From Ilyonectria destructans (lineage: Eukaryota > Ascomycota > Sordariomycetes > Hypocreales > Nectriaceae): DNA of 64,000 nt. Shown piece after piece: positions 37,582 to 49,239 of this stretch. The DNA is taken from contig JAHEWK010000007.1 in NCBI GenBank assembly GCA_020740775.1, positions 3,038,001 to 3,102,000 of the forward strand. The letters run 5' to 3'. The notes under the pieces were generated by a model that searched no databases, had not been told where the DNA came from, and saw only the letters and a program-made list of their open reading frames with translations. Every line of letters starts with the position of its first letter. Position 1 is the stretch's first letter. The position numbers were made by a program, and so were the translations under genes.

Positions 37582-38039
37582 ACTATTAAATAGCTTAAAA
37601 TATCAGCTTTTAGATAGTATTAATATTATCCCTTATTATATTCTAAATACTGAGATATCCAGCTTTAAAATTAAGTTAATTTTAAAGTAAATTAATTTTA
37701 AATTAATTTTTAATTTCTAATTATAAAACTAATATTAATCTAATTAAAACAGTATAAATAGTATTAATAATACTGCTTTTTATATTATAAGAGGATATTT
37801 CTTTCTGATTTTAATAACTTTTCTTTTAGCTTTAAAGCTATTATATTAAAAGAGTTATAATAGATTATATAGAATTAAATATTTATTTATATATTTAAAA
37901 AATATTAATAATTAGTAGTAGTAGTAATAAAAGTAAAGTAATTTTATACTGCTATATTTCTATAGAAGATATAATAGAGAATATATTTAGCAGCTTTATA
38001 AATAGTAATCTAAAGGTATAAATAAAGTAACTATAGAGA

Positions 38040-39065
38040 TATAATAGTATTATTAAAATTACTACTTTAATTACTATTTTAAATTCTGTATTATATATTT
38101 ATATAAGTATAATAAGAGACTTAATCTATTAATTATAAATTTAATTACAGTTTTTTACCTCTTTTAAACTTTTTCTATAATATCCCTTTATAATTTAATT
38201 CCCTTAGATTCTTATAGTTATTAATCTTTTAGCTATAAGTTAATTAATACTATATTATATATTAACTATATAATCTATACTATATAGCTAGAGCTATATA
38301 AGCTATTTAAGAATACCTTTTCAGCTGGAGAAATTATTCTACTTTTATAATTTTAAATTATTATTTTAAGATAGTTTATTTTAGTAGTAATTTAAAGTCT
38401 TAAAGCTATATTTAAACTGGCTAGCTCTTAAATTATATAGCAGCTAAATATAAGTAACTATACTAAATACAGTTTATTAAATTAATTAATTTATATTTTT
38501 TTAATATCTTTAAGTTTAAACTTTTAAGCTGTAATTTATAGCTTTAAAAAAAGAATTAAGTTACTTTAAATTAAATAATATAAATTAAAATAGAAGTTAT
38601 AAATATAGCTATAATTAGAAGATATTATATTAGTCTAAAGAGTAAAATAGAAAGTAAATATCTTTAGTTAGTTAAGTAATTAGTTAAAGTATATATAAGA
38701 ATAGAAAGATAATTAAAATTAAAAAGATAAAGCTTATAGAGCTTTTATATTTATTATAATTTTACCTTTTTTAAGATTTAGCTTTTTTAGTAAATTTAGC
38801 TTTTTTAGTAGATTTAGCTTTTTTAAGATTTAATCTTTTTAGTAAATTTAGCCTTTTTAAGATATAGCTATTTCTATAGCTTATTAAGGTATTAAAAAAG
38901 ATAACTAGTTAAACTAAAAACTTTAATCTATTTAAGTAACTATTAACCTTAAAATTCACTAAGTATATAGTCTGTATTATTAATACTATTATTAGTGTTT
39001 CTTTTTACTATTAAGCTTTTAATTCCCTTTTTAAATATATATATACTAAAGTACTTTAACCTTTT
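38040..39065 (-). repeat. Dispersed repeat C, copy 2
   Basis: Matches 6660-7745 along its length, including the palindrome near 38530 and the tandem TTTTTTAGTAGATTTAGC-like units at 38765-38865. It forms the right-hand internal part of the TIR element, so copy 1 may mark another, more eroded member of the same element. Confidence 0.6.
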
Positions 39066-39829
39066 AATAGAAATCTAATAAAATACTTATAGTTTTAATA
39101 ATAAGTTTATTAATAAAGAGATTTTAATATTTATTAATAGCTAGATAGAGAGTATTAAATATAGTATAATACTTTTAAATAGCTAGATATTATTAAAGTC
39201 TATAAATATATAACTTTATAACTTTTTTATAAGATTAAACTTTAAGCTTTAAGCTTTAAAATATAGCTTAAAAATTCTATTAAAGATCTTATAATTATAT
39301 ACTAAAATATAACATTAATAGCAATATCTATACTGTATAATTAATCAGCTTAAATCAGCTTATTAATCTATTTATACTTTAAAATTAATTAATTTTAAAC
39401 TATTCACTATTTAAAATTAATATTACTTAATAAGAAAAGTACTTATAAGCATAAATACAGTACTATAAGAAAGCTGGAGTTTAAAGCTTTTTAATAGTAT
39501 ACTTATTATTTTAATATAATAGCTAGATTTTAAGTAAACTATCTATAAAAAGATTAAAACCCCTTAAGTAATTTCAGATTTATTCTATATTATTATTATA
39601 ATATTATATACTATTAATATACTATTAATAGATTATTATATACTATTTTATACTATTAATAGACTATTATATACTATTTTATACTATTTATCTCTTATTT
39701 TTATATATCTTTTAATTTTATATTCTTTATTAGAATATTTCTTTTATAATAATATTATCTTATTTTACTACTTTATAACCTCTAATAGATATAATTAGTT
39801 AGTAGCTAAATTAAAATAAAATATAAGTA

Positions 39830-40930
39830 TTTAGTTTTTTTAGCTTTATTTAATATTATTAAATAGATAAAAACTATATAGTATTATTAAATAGTAGAGA
39901 TAAATAGTAAATATTATACTTAATATTAAAGAAAATAGTAGCTAAATAATAAGGTTATTATATATTAATTTTTACTTAAAGCTTTAATTTAACCTTTTTA
40001 ATTTTAATTTTATTATTTATAAATAATAAAATTAATTAATAATTCTATTATTTACAGTTAATAATCTTACTATTTATAATTAATAACCTTAAAATAGAAA
40101 TCTTATTTTAAGTAATAAGATATAAAAGAGATATCTTTTATTATTAAGAAACTAATTTTTCTTTTAATAATTATTCTATTTTAATAACTTTTATTATATT
40201 AATTAGTATTATTTATAAAGCTCTAATTATAACTAACTCTATATATTAGAAATATATAATTAGATATTAGTATAATATTAAATATCTTTAGAATTTATAA
40301 GATTTTAAAAAGAAATATATATTAAATATCTATTAAAAATTCCTTAGAAGAATATAGACTTTTCAGCTACTTATTTTACTACTTAGAATATTTAGATATA
40401 AACTAATAGATTATATTAGCTATTTTTAGATATAGTTTATTTTTTAATAATATAAATAGAGTTAATTCCTAAAGAAATATAGTTATTAATATTAATATTA
40501 TATATATTTAAATAGAGAAGATTATACTATATAATTTAGCTGAAAATATTATAAATAGTAATAATAAAAAAAGCTAAGAGTTTATTAATAAAATTAATAG
40601 TAAGATATATAAACTTTAGTTTTAAAAGCTATTAAGCTATATAGAGTTAATATAGATACTAACTAGCTAAAGTATAATTCTTTTTTAGTAATAAGTTTAG
40701 CTATTAAAAGAGAGTAAATTCAGATAATTTAAGTTATTATAGATATTAAAAATCTTAAGATATTAAGTTAAATTATAAGATTTATAGATTTATTAGAGTT
40801 AGAATAAGTTGAAAAAGTTAAATAGAATTTTAATAAAAAAAGAAAAAAGTAATTTAAAATTTAAACTTAAGCTTTAGTAATTATAATATATATAATAAAT
40901 ATATAGTAAATTTAAATATTATATTCTCTT
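39830..40930. repeat. Dispersed repeat A, copy 2
   Basis: Direct copy of 31540-32600, starting about 45 bases after the right end of the TIR element. The function is unknown. Confidence 0.65.
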
Positions 40931-42114
40931 ATTAAGGAATAAAATATAAGTATATTAACCTTAAAATATAGCTTATTATTACTTATATAATAAGTATACT
41001 TATTAAATAAAGCTAGTTAAGATATTAATAAGCAGTTAGCTATAAAATTATAATAAACTTATATTTAATTTTAATTTTATAGAAGATAAAAGTAAAAGTA
41101 AGAGTATTTCTACTCTTATAATAAAAAGTAATATTAAAATATTAAAATATAATATTAACTAAATATTATTTATAGCTAATAATATTATATAGTAAGTTAG
41201 TAATAATTTAGCTTAAAGTATTAAATTAAAATAGAAAACTTATACTATATTTATAGAAAAAATATAGAAAATACTTAAAAAGAAAATAGAGTTTATTAAA
41301 AAGTTAGCAGTAAGTATATAAAGTACCTAAAGATAAAAAAAAAAGAGAAAGAAAGAAAGTCTTTTTTAAAAGTAGTAAAGGTAGATTTTAAGTAGCTATA
41401 AAGTTAAAAATTAAAAGTATAAATTATAAATAATAGAAACTATATTTTCTATTATTATTAAAGATATTAATTACAGATAAATACCTTATTATAAATAAGA
41501 TATAGTATTAAAAAGCCTTTAACTATATAGTAATATAGTATAATCTTAATTTAATAGAGTATTTATACTGTTATAACTATATTTATAAAATATAATATAG
41601 TAAAATAGTTATTTAAATTAAATAGTAAGCTTATAATATTTATCTAATTAGATATAGTATTTATTACAGCTAAATAATAAGCTATAAATAAAATAGTAAA
41701 TAGATATACTTTTAATTAAGCTGCTATATACTCTAACTAAATAGAAATAGAGTATATATAAGGTATTATAACTGTATTTCCTTATATAATAAGATAAAAA
41801 CAGTTATTTTAATTAGGTAATATAGAGTTAAATCTTATTTAATTAGGTTATTTAATAAGCTGCTATTAATAAGCTATATTAATTTAGCTTAATTAGAATA
41901 ATAAAAAGATTTAAAAAAGAAAAAATATATTAAAGGCTAAATTTTAAATAAGAAATTAAACTAAAGTTTAATTTAAGGGAATTTATATCTAGCTATATTA
42001 TAAGTATATAGAGGTTTTATTATAATTTTTTAATAAGATTTCTTTTTTTTTCTTTTAAAAATACTTTTAGATATAAAAACTTTAATATTAGAAAAGTTTA
42101 AAGCTTTTCTCTTA
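40931..42114. other. AT-rich sequence without recognisable content
   Basis: RIP-type composition. A lysine-rich minimal frame around 41230-41390 (AAG and AAA runs) might be the tail of a transposon protein, but nothing can be identified. Confidence 0.4.
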
Positions 42115-42665
42115 TAAAAGCTTATTAAATTACTTAATTTAAATATTTTTAATAATTTTAAGCTTAAATTTCTCAGCTGTAATTTATAACTTTAAAATAA
42201 GAATTAAATTATATAAAATTAAATAATATAAATTAAAATAAAAGCTATAAGAATAATAATAATTAAAAGAGACTATATTAATCTATAGTATAAAATAAAA
42301 AGATATTTTATTAGTTAGTAGTTAGTTAAGATATATATAAGAATAAAAAAATAACTAAAATATAAAAAGTAAAACTTATAAAGCTTTTATATTTATTATA
42401 ATTTTACCTTTTTTAAAATTTAACTTTTTAATAAATTTAGCTTTTTTAAGATATAGCTATTATTATAATTTATTAAAATATTATAAAAGGTAATTAAATA
42501 GACTAAAAACTTTTATCTATTTAAGTAAACTATTAATCTTTAAATAAATTAAGTATATAGTCTATTTTATTAATTTTATTATTAGTATTTCTTTTTTACT
42601 ATTAAGGTTTTAATTCTCTCTTTAGATATATATATACTAAAGTACTTTAATTTCTTAATATTAAT
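42115..42665 (-). repeat. Dispersed repeat C, copy 3 (right half only)
   Basis: Corresponds to the right half of 6660-7745 and 38040-39065, with the palindrome at about 42178 and a shortened tandem tract (about two units) near 42415-42450. It stops just before the left end of the fold-back element. Confidence 0.55.
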
Positions 42666-42682
42666 AGTAGTAATATAATATT

Positions 42683-44147
42683 TATTAGAGGTTATAAAAT
42701 AATAAAATAAAGAGATATTATTATAAAGAAAATATTCTAATAAAAAATATAAAGTTAAAAGATATATAGAGATAAAAAGTAGATAGTATAAAATAGTATA
42801 TTAATAATATATAATATTATTTTTTTAAGATAGAATAAGTTTAAATTTATCTAAAGAGTTTCAGTCTTTTTATAGATATATTACTTAAATTCTAGCTATT
42901 ATATTAAAATAATAAGTATATTATTAAAAAGCTTTAAATTCTAGCTATTATATTAAAATAATAAGTATATTATTAAAAAGCTTTAAATTCTAGCTATTAT
43001 ATTAAAATAGTAAGTATACTATTAGAAAGCTTTAAATTCTAACTTTCTTATAGTATTAGATTTATTTTTATATATACTATTTCTATTAAGTAATATAAAT
43101 TTTAAATAGTAGATAATTTGAAATTACTTAATTTTAAAGTGCAGATAGATTAATAAGCTAATTTAAACTAATTAGTTATATAGTATAAATATTATTAATA
43201 ATATAATATTTTAATATATAATTATAAGATTTCTATTAGAATTATTAAGCTATATTTTAAATCTTAAAGCTTAAAGCTTAATTATTAAAGATATTATAAA
43301 GTTATATATTTATAGTTTTTAATAAAACTAATTTAATATTTATTTTTAAGCTGTAAATTACAGCTTAAAAATCTAAATTAAAAAATATAATAGAAGTTTA
43401 AATTAACTAATTTAATAATGTTTATTTAATATAGTTATTAGTATTTAGCTGCTATATAATTTATATTAAAAACTATAAATATATAAATTTATAACTTTTC
43501 TATAAAATTAAGTATTAAGCTTTAAGTTTTAAAATATAGCTTAAAGGTTCTAATAAAAACCTTATAATTATATATTAAAATACAGTATTAATTACAGTTA
43601 AAAACTATAAATATAACTATATAACTTCTTATATAATTAAGCTTTAAGCTTTTAGTCTTAAAATATAGCTTAAAAATTCTAATAGAAATCTTATAATAAT
43701 TTACTAAAATACAGTATAAATAGCAATATTAATACTATATAATTAATTACTCTAAATTAGCTTATTAATCTATTTATACTTTAAAATCAGTTAAATTTAA
43801 ATTATATACTATTTAAAATTAATATTACCTAATAAGAAAAGTATCTATAAGAATAAATAAAGTACTATAAAAAAGCTGGGATTTTAGGCTTTTTAATAGT
43901 ATATATATTATTTTAATATAATAGCTAAATTTTAAGTAAATTATTTATAAAAAAACTAAAATCTTTTAGGTAATTACAGACTTATTATATATTAGTATTA
44001 TATTAATATATATTATTAATATACTATTTAATACTATTTTATACTATTTACCTTTTATCTATATATATCTTTTAATTCTATATTCTTTATTAGAATATTT
44101 CTTTTATTATAATATTATTTTATTTTACTGCTTTATAACCTCTAATA
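42683..44147. mobile_element. Fold-back derivative of the TIR element (1.47 kb)
   Basis: Begins TATTAGAGGTTATAAAAT and ends TTATAACCTCTAATA, as the 36223-39787 element does. The arms 42683-43340 and about 43465-44147 are inverted copies over most of their length, leaving a core of only about 125 bp that contains an inverted piece of repeat C with its palindrome. In the left arm a 55-bp unit (AATTCTAGCTATTATATTAAAATAATAAG and flank) is repeated three times at 42888-43040. In the right arm a unit of about 125 bp is tandemly duplicated (43465-43590 and 43598-43710). It is probably an internal-deletion product that can form a long hairpin. Confidence 0.6.
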
Positions 44148-44155
44148 ATAATAAT

Positions 44156-44578
44156 ATTAATACTATATAATTAATTAGTTTAAATTAGCTTATTAATCTA
44201 TTTATACTTTAAAATTAATTAATTTTAAATTATCTATTATTTAAAATTAATATTACTCAATAGAGATAGTATCTATAAGAATAAATATAATACCATAAAA
44301 AAGCTAGAATTTAAAACTTTCTAATAATATACTTACTATTTTAATATAATAGCTAGAATTTAAGTAATATATCTATAAAAAGACTGAAACTCTTTAGATA
44401 AATTCAGATTTATTATATCTTAAAAAAAAACCAATATTATATACTATTAATATACTATTTTATACTATTTTATACTATCTATTTTTTATTTTTATATACC
44501 TCTTAACTTTATATTTCTTATTAGAATATTTCTTTTATAATAATATTACTTTATTTTACTATTTTATAACCTCTAATA
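44156..44578. repeat. Solitary right end of the TIR element
   Basis: About 423 bp matching the right arm of the fold-back copy (start AATACTATATAATTAATTAG, end ATAACCTCTAATA), placed eight bases after it in the same orientation. It is either a tandem insertion or a rearrangement product. Confidence 0.6.
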
Positions 44579-45620
44579 ATTTAAAAGCTAATTAGGTTAA
44601 ATTTAATATTATAACTTTAAATTGCTATAAAGCTATATTATCTTAAGATTTTAATTTAAAACTGCTAAAAAAATATAATTTCTTTAGTAAAAAGAGTATT
44701 TTTTTAGCAGCTTATACAGTTTTAACTATATAGATATATAGCTGCTAAATAATATAATATTAATTAACTTATAGTTAAAGAATTAATAACTATAAAAAAC
44801 TTAAGGAAATTAATAAAGAGATATTATAAAGAAAGTTATATACTTAATAGTTAGAAGAAGTAAGAAACTATAATTAGATTTATAATTAATAAATTAAGTT
44901 TCTTATTATACTTATATAAGTAAATAATATAGAATTTAAAATAGTAGTTAAAATAGTAATTTTAATAATAAGATAAGATATATATATATTATATATAAGA
45001 GAAAGAAAAAATAAAACTTAAAAAAAGCTTTCTTTTTATAAATAAATTATACTAGTAATTAGATATATATTAAGATATAATATAACTTATTTAAAAGCTA
45101 AAAAAAACTAGCTTTCTAATAATATTACCTTTATTTTTATAGATATTTTAATTTCTATAGAATTCTAATTTTAAATTACTAATAAATTAAAATTCTGAAT
45201 TTTAAAGTAATTTCAGTTAATTTTAAAGGATAAAGTAATAAAAACTTAATTAGTTAGTATTAGTTATATAGTATAAATAGTATTATTAATAGTATATTTT
45301 AGTATATTTTTTTATAGCTTTTTATAAAATTTTCTAACTTTTCTTTAAGCTTTAAAATAAGCTAAATAAAAGGTTATACTTATATATAATTAAAAACTTT
45401 AATAGCTATTAAGTTATTTTTAAATAATTAATTAAAAAATATAAATTTAGTAATTCTATTAATTTTAATTACTTTAAGCTTATATCTATTATATTTAGTT
45501 ATAATAACTTATAAAGATAAATTATTATAATTTCAATATTATTATATATAAAATATTACTAGATAATAATTAGTATTATTTAACTAAATATAATATACTT
45601 ATTCTTTCTACTAATATAGA
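44579..45620. repeat. AT-rich relic with an inverted repeat C fragment
   Basis: RIP composition throughout. Positions 44760-44960 are the reverse complement of the left part of repeat C (about 38050-38250). The rest is unclassified. Composition returns to normal near 45620, 290 bases before the next gene. Confidence 0.5.
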
Positions 45621-45910
45621 CTTCAGTCTGTTCTTTAGAAACCTGCCTTAACCTACTATATACTCAATCTAGGCTAGGTTAAGATATAACTGTTACACCG
45701 GTATAGAACCCCGCCTTAGCCCTGCGGCACTACTAGTCCCAAAGGGGAGGAATCTTACATCGCTAAAGCCAACTGTGTCATCATTGCATCCTCCTCGAAT
45801 GGGTTCCCCCCTTCTCTCCATCTCGACTTTAACCTCGCAAACCTCGCTCAATGGTGTAATTTTGAGTAGATATTCACGGGCTGCTGGATCTCGGCCGCGG
45901 GAATTCCGCC

Positions 45911-47802
45911 ATGCCGAACACGGGAAAACCTAGCAAAGATTGCCATTTGTGTCGTTCTCGGCGCGTCAAGGTCAGTTGATGTGATGTGATGCCAGCTTGA
46001 ACAGCTCTCATCACACACCCCTCTACAACACGCCCTTCTTTCTTTTACCCACTACCCGCTACCTGATGGATATCTTCTAATAAAGAACCCCTCCCTCTCT
46101 ATTTCTTCCCACCTGACCTCTAACGCATACCCGCAGTGCGACCTTACCAAGCCGGCCTGTCAGAGATGCTTCAAGTATGGAGTGCCGTGTCCTGGGTACC
46201 GCACCGAGCAGGAGCTCGTCTTTCGCAACGCCGACCCCACCAGCATCAAGAAACGCAAGAAGCGAAGTCAGAAGGGGGATAGCCAGGGGCCAGAGGCGGC
46301 CTGCTCGTCTCGACTATCGCTGTCGACAACGACTGCAGACTATTCGGCTCCATCCACGTTCCCAGATGATGACTTTGACGAGATCTTTTCCCAATCAGCG
46401 CCCTTGAATCTTATCTCATCCGACCTCATTCCCTCTGATCTCTTTCCCTTTGACAAGGCTCTCGTCCTCCCCAGGTCGCTCAATGAGCACTGGACGGCTC
46501 ACTCGGTGCCCATCCTTCTCAGCGTCTACTCCACCCTGGACTTCCTCCACAATATTTACAAAGGGTACCCCTGCGATGGGCCCCTCATCTGGGCCGCCCA
46601 CCTCTTCTCTCGGACGTACGTAACCAACCTCCGATACTCGACGGCCGTGTACAAGGACTCGGTCGCCGAGAATGACCGTGAACTGGGCACTTACCTTGGC
46701 AAAACCCTAAGCTCTGTGAATGTCGCGCTGAAGACCCCCGGTGGAGCGATGAGAGACGACGTTCTAGCAACAGTCTGGATTCTCACGAATTACGAGGTAA
46801 GCAGCTTATCTAAACCTAGAGATTTGCATTTAACTATTAACCCTATATCAGGTCTTTATGGGTTCGATCAATCGCATGGAACTCGTAAGTCCATGGCATC
46901 TGCACGCTCGTGGCCTCTATAGCATCCTTAAGGCGAGAGGGTCGGAATGGTTGCGCAACCCCGCTGCCCACGCAGCTTTCTGGCCCTCTTACAACATAGT
47001 GGTGCGTCTTCTATCCGAATTTAACTCCGTGCTGATTTGCGCTGACAACCCGTAGCAAGTGCAATGTCTGCTCACCAACACTGAATGCCCTCCAGAGTCT
47101 GTAGATTGGTTACGCGTAATCAAGGAAACAATGCATCCAGACGAAGCTATCGGATACTACGTATCCATTTTCATCACCAAAGTTGCCCACATCCAAGCTC
47201 GAATCCTCAGCCTCCTTCTTAGCCGAGACTTTAACGCCGCCTCAGCTGAGTATTACGACCTGATTGGGGCTATGTCCAATGCAGAAGACGGTATGGAGGC
47301 CTTATTTGAACGCAATCCTGGTACAGGCGATTTCAACCCGTACATGCGCAATATTTACTGTTCGGCATGTGTCAAGGGCTATCACATTCTCATATCGTAC
47401 ACGAACTTCTTGACTCATCACATTGTTTCTCCAATCCCTCTCGGCGTCCTTAAGTCGCTGCGTCTCCAATACATCCAGGTATGTCGCAGATACGCACAAG
47501 AGATTCTGGACAGCCTGCCTCAATGCCTCAACCAAAAGGCGTTTCGAAACAACCCGTCGCCCAAGTTATTGTTCGAAGCCTTGAAGCTGATATGGCCCCT
47601 TACGTCGGTGTACGTTATGCCGTCGACGCTTCCGGAGCAGAAGGAGTTGGCGGAGGAGTCGTTGCGCTTCATCGGGCGCGAGCTTGTGGTCCGACAGGCG
47701 CTGAGGACATATTCTGAAGCCAGCATATTCCCACCAGAAGCTATTAAACCGTTAGATATAATTATAGATGAAAGTTGTGAGGGGTTTACTGAGGCGGCGT
47801 AG
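45911..47802 (+). CDS. Zn2Cys6 transcription factor, four exons, 538 aa
   Basis: Exons 45911-45970, 46137-46796, 46852-47001 and 47056-47802. Introns of 166, 55 and 54 bp all join in phase 0 with GT...AG ends (GTCAGT/CCGCAG, GTAAGC/ATATCAG, GTGCGT/CCGTAG). The first intron splits the zinc cluster. After splicing the cysteines are C11, C14, C21, C28, C31, C38, a canonical C-x2-C-x6-C-x6-C-x2-C-x6-C, with R-S-R-R-V-K between C14 and C21. Downstream a leucine-rich region (W-I-L-T-N-Y-E-V-F-M-G, W-H-L-H-A-R-G) resembles the Fungal_trans_2 (PF11951) class. A nuclear regulator is expected; the target is unknown. It is isolated between an AT-rich block and pseudogene/MITE sequence, so no cluster is evident. 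All frames are clean of RIP stops. Confidence 0.87.
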
Positions 47803-48433
47803 GGGAGTAGTTGACGCAAAGAGGTCTGGTTGAGAATACTTGACAAATAGTTTCGACAAAGTTGAGGTATGAACCAAAATGTTACATAGTAATAACGAGA
47901 ATAAGCCCCATACCATAATATACCATAATATCACAACATATCATGTATTGAGCATCAAACCCGAAAGATAGGAAGGCTAGAATTTGGTAGACACTCCTTT
48001 CTCGAAGGGTGACCATTACAGAAAGAAACTTGTCGACAATATGCCAAGGACTATCTAGAACGTAGTCGTCACGCAAGAAGCCATTTGCAACGATGCCACC
48101 TTGAGCAAGACTACAGCGTCAGGCGCATCCGGGCGTCTATTACGCCCGGAAGGATACTCACCCGGTGTCCTAAAATAGGGGTCTAGTGGATTCTTCAGCC
48201 CTGCTCTGATGAATACAAGCGATCGCCACCTTGGACTGACTACATTGTGGCGGAACGGTGACCTCTTGCTTCAACCATAGCCAATTGAGGTCAGGCTGCT
48301 GATTAGTCAGGTGATGTGTTAATGTTGTCAGACACGTGACTATCGGCGAGGCAATCGTACGGTCTGATACAAGGGTCCAATGCAATAGAATGTTGGTAAT
48401 GATGTATCCCATGAATCAGGAAATAGTCAATTG
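47803..48433. other. Intergenic sequence, normal composition
   Basis: 3' flank of the regulator. It has ATACCATAATAT direct repeats at 47909-47931 and a perfect nine-base inverted repeat (TCCGGGCGT, five-base loop) at 48128-48150. No gene is supported; the short frames here are not convincing. Confidence 0.5.
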
Positions 48434-48611
48434 GATCAACTAAGAATCTTTTCTCGCCACATCTTGTGTGACGGAACATTCCACCCGGGCTAATGCCTCA
48501 GGCCACAAGCCGGGATCAGTCAGGTAACCCGGAAATCCCTTGCCTGACAGCGTAATCAGAGGGAACAGATCCCACACACAAGATGTGGCGAGAAAAGACT
48601 CTTAGTTGATC
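48434..48611. mobile_element. MITE-like element, 178 bp with 37-bp inverted ends
   Basis: The ends GATCAACTAAGAATC... (48434-48470) and ...GACTCTTAGTTGATC (48575-48611) are inverted copies over 37 bp with one mismatch. The 104-bp centre is normal in composition with no coding capacity. Flanking bases (GTCAATTG and GTGGCAAA) show no clear target duplication, so the superfamily is open. The near-identical ends and the absence of RIP changes suggest a recent insertion. Confidence 0.75.
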
Positions 48612-49239
48612 GTGGCAAAATAGTTTCAAAGACAGAAGTTAATACACTTAAGCACTTATGAAAGGATACATAAGTTAGTATTAAAGACGTTATCTAAGAA
48701 TAATTAACGAGGGGATAGAAAGACCGTTTAAAGGATATTAAAGAGTAGCTGCAGAAGTTAATAGTGCAGAGGGAGAGCAAGTTAAAAAATAGCTTTATAA
48801 GAATATTTTTATTTATATTATTATTAATGTGCTCCTAGGCAATGGACTCCTGAAGGAATGGAGTTAGCAATAGATATTTTATAAGAGTCTCTGAGGTTAG
48901 AATCTAAGCCTGTATCCTTTAGGCCGTCGTAGAGAAAATAAGAAATAAGTTACAGTGACTAAAATCTAGAACCTAGATATAAGAACCTAGATATAAGTAC
49001 GGATATAGTATTTGCAGCGGCGAGACTAGCTAGATTCAACGCCAACTAAGAGCCTAATAGGGCCATACTACAGTTGGAAATAGCAAAACCGAGGTCTCCT
49101 CGCACGTTTTAGCAATAGCCATTTACCTTGCATGATATAAACGGCGTATAACGGCGCGGCTCATTATATCGTTATTTATTGCCTCAGATTCTGAGGAGTA
49201 AACTGTCACTAAAGAGAGTAAGTAAATTCGTTATTTGCT
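48612..49239. other. Non-coding sequence, mildly AT-rich
   Basis: No frame or repeat could be assigned except a short tandem at about 48969-48996 (AACCTAGATATAAG twice). It may hold the remains of a 3' flank for the nitroreductase pseudogene. Confidence 0.35.

Larger units (their letters stand above)
36223..39787 (+). mobile_element. DNA transposon-like element with long inverted ends and a GC-rich promoter island
   Basis: The left end starts TATTAGAGGTTAT (36223). The right end finishes ATAACCTCTAATA (39787). The two ends are inverted copies for roughly 250 bp, sharing for example TAGTAAAATAA, GAAATATTCTAATAAAGAATATAAA and AATCTAGCTATTAT blocks. The TIRs may be flanked by a TA duplication. 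Within lies a GC-rich segment (36590-37580) holding a promoter and the first codons of a lysine/alanine-rich protein, then RIP-degraded sequence including repeat C (38040-39065). Related ends occur at 42683-44147 and 44156-44578. Superfamily was not determined; TA flanks and TIRs point to a cut-and-paste element, but long TIRs of this kind are unusual. Confidence 0.6.

Noticed and set aside
48170..48412. 80-codon minus-strand frame downstream of the second regulator
   Set aside because: Low-complexity, poorly coding translation with no homologous feel and no supporting context.
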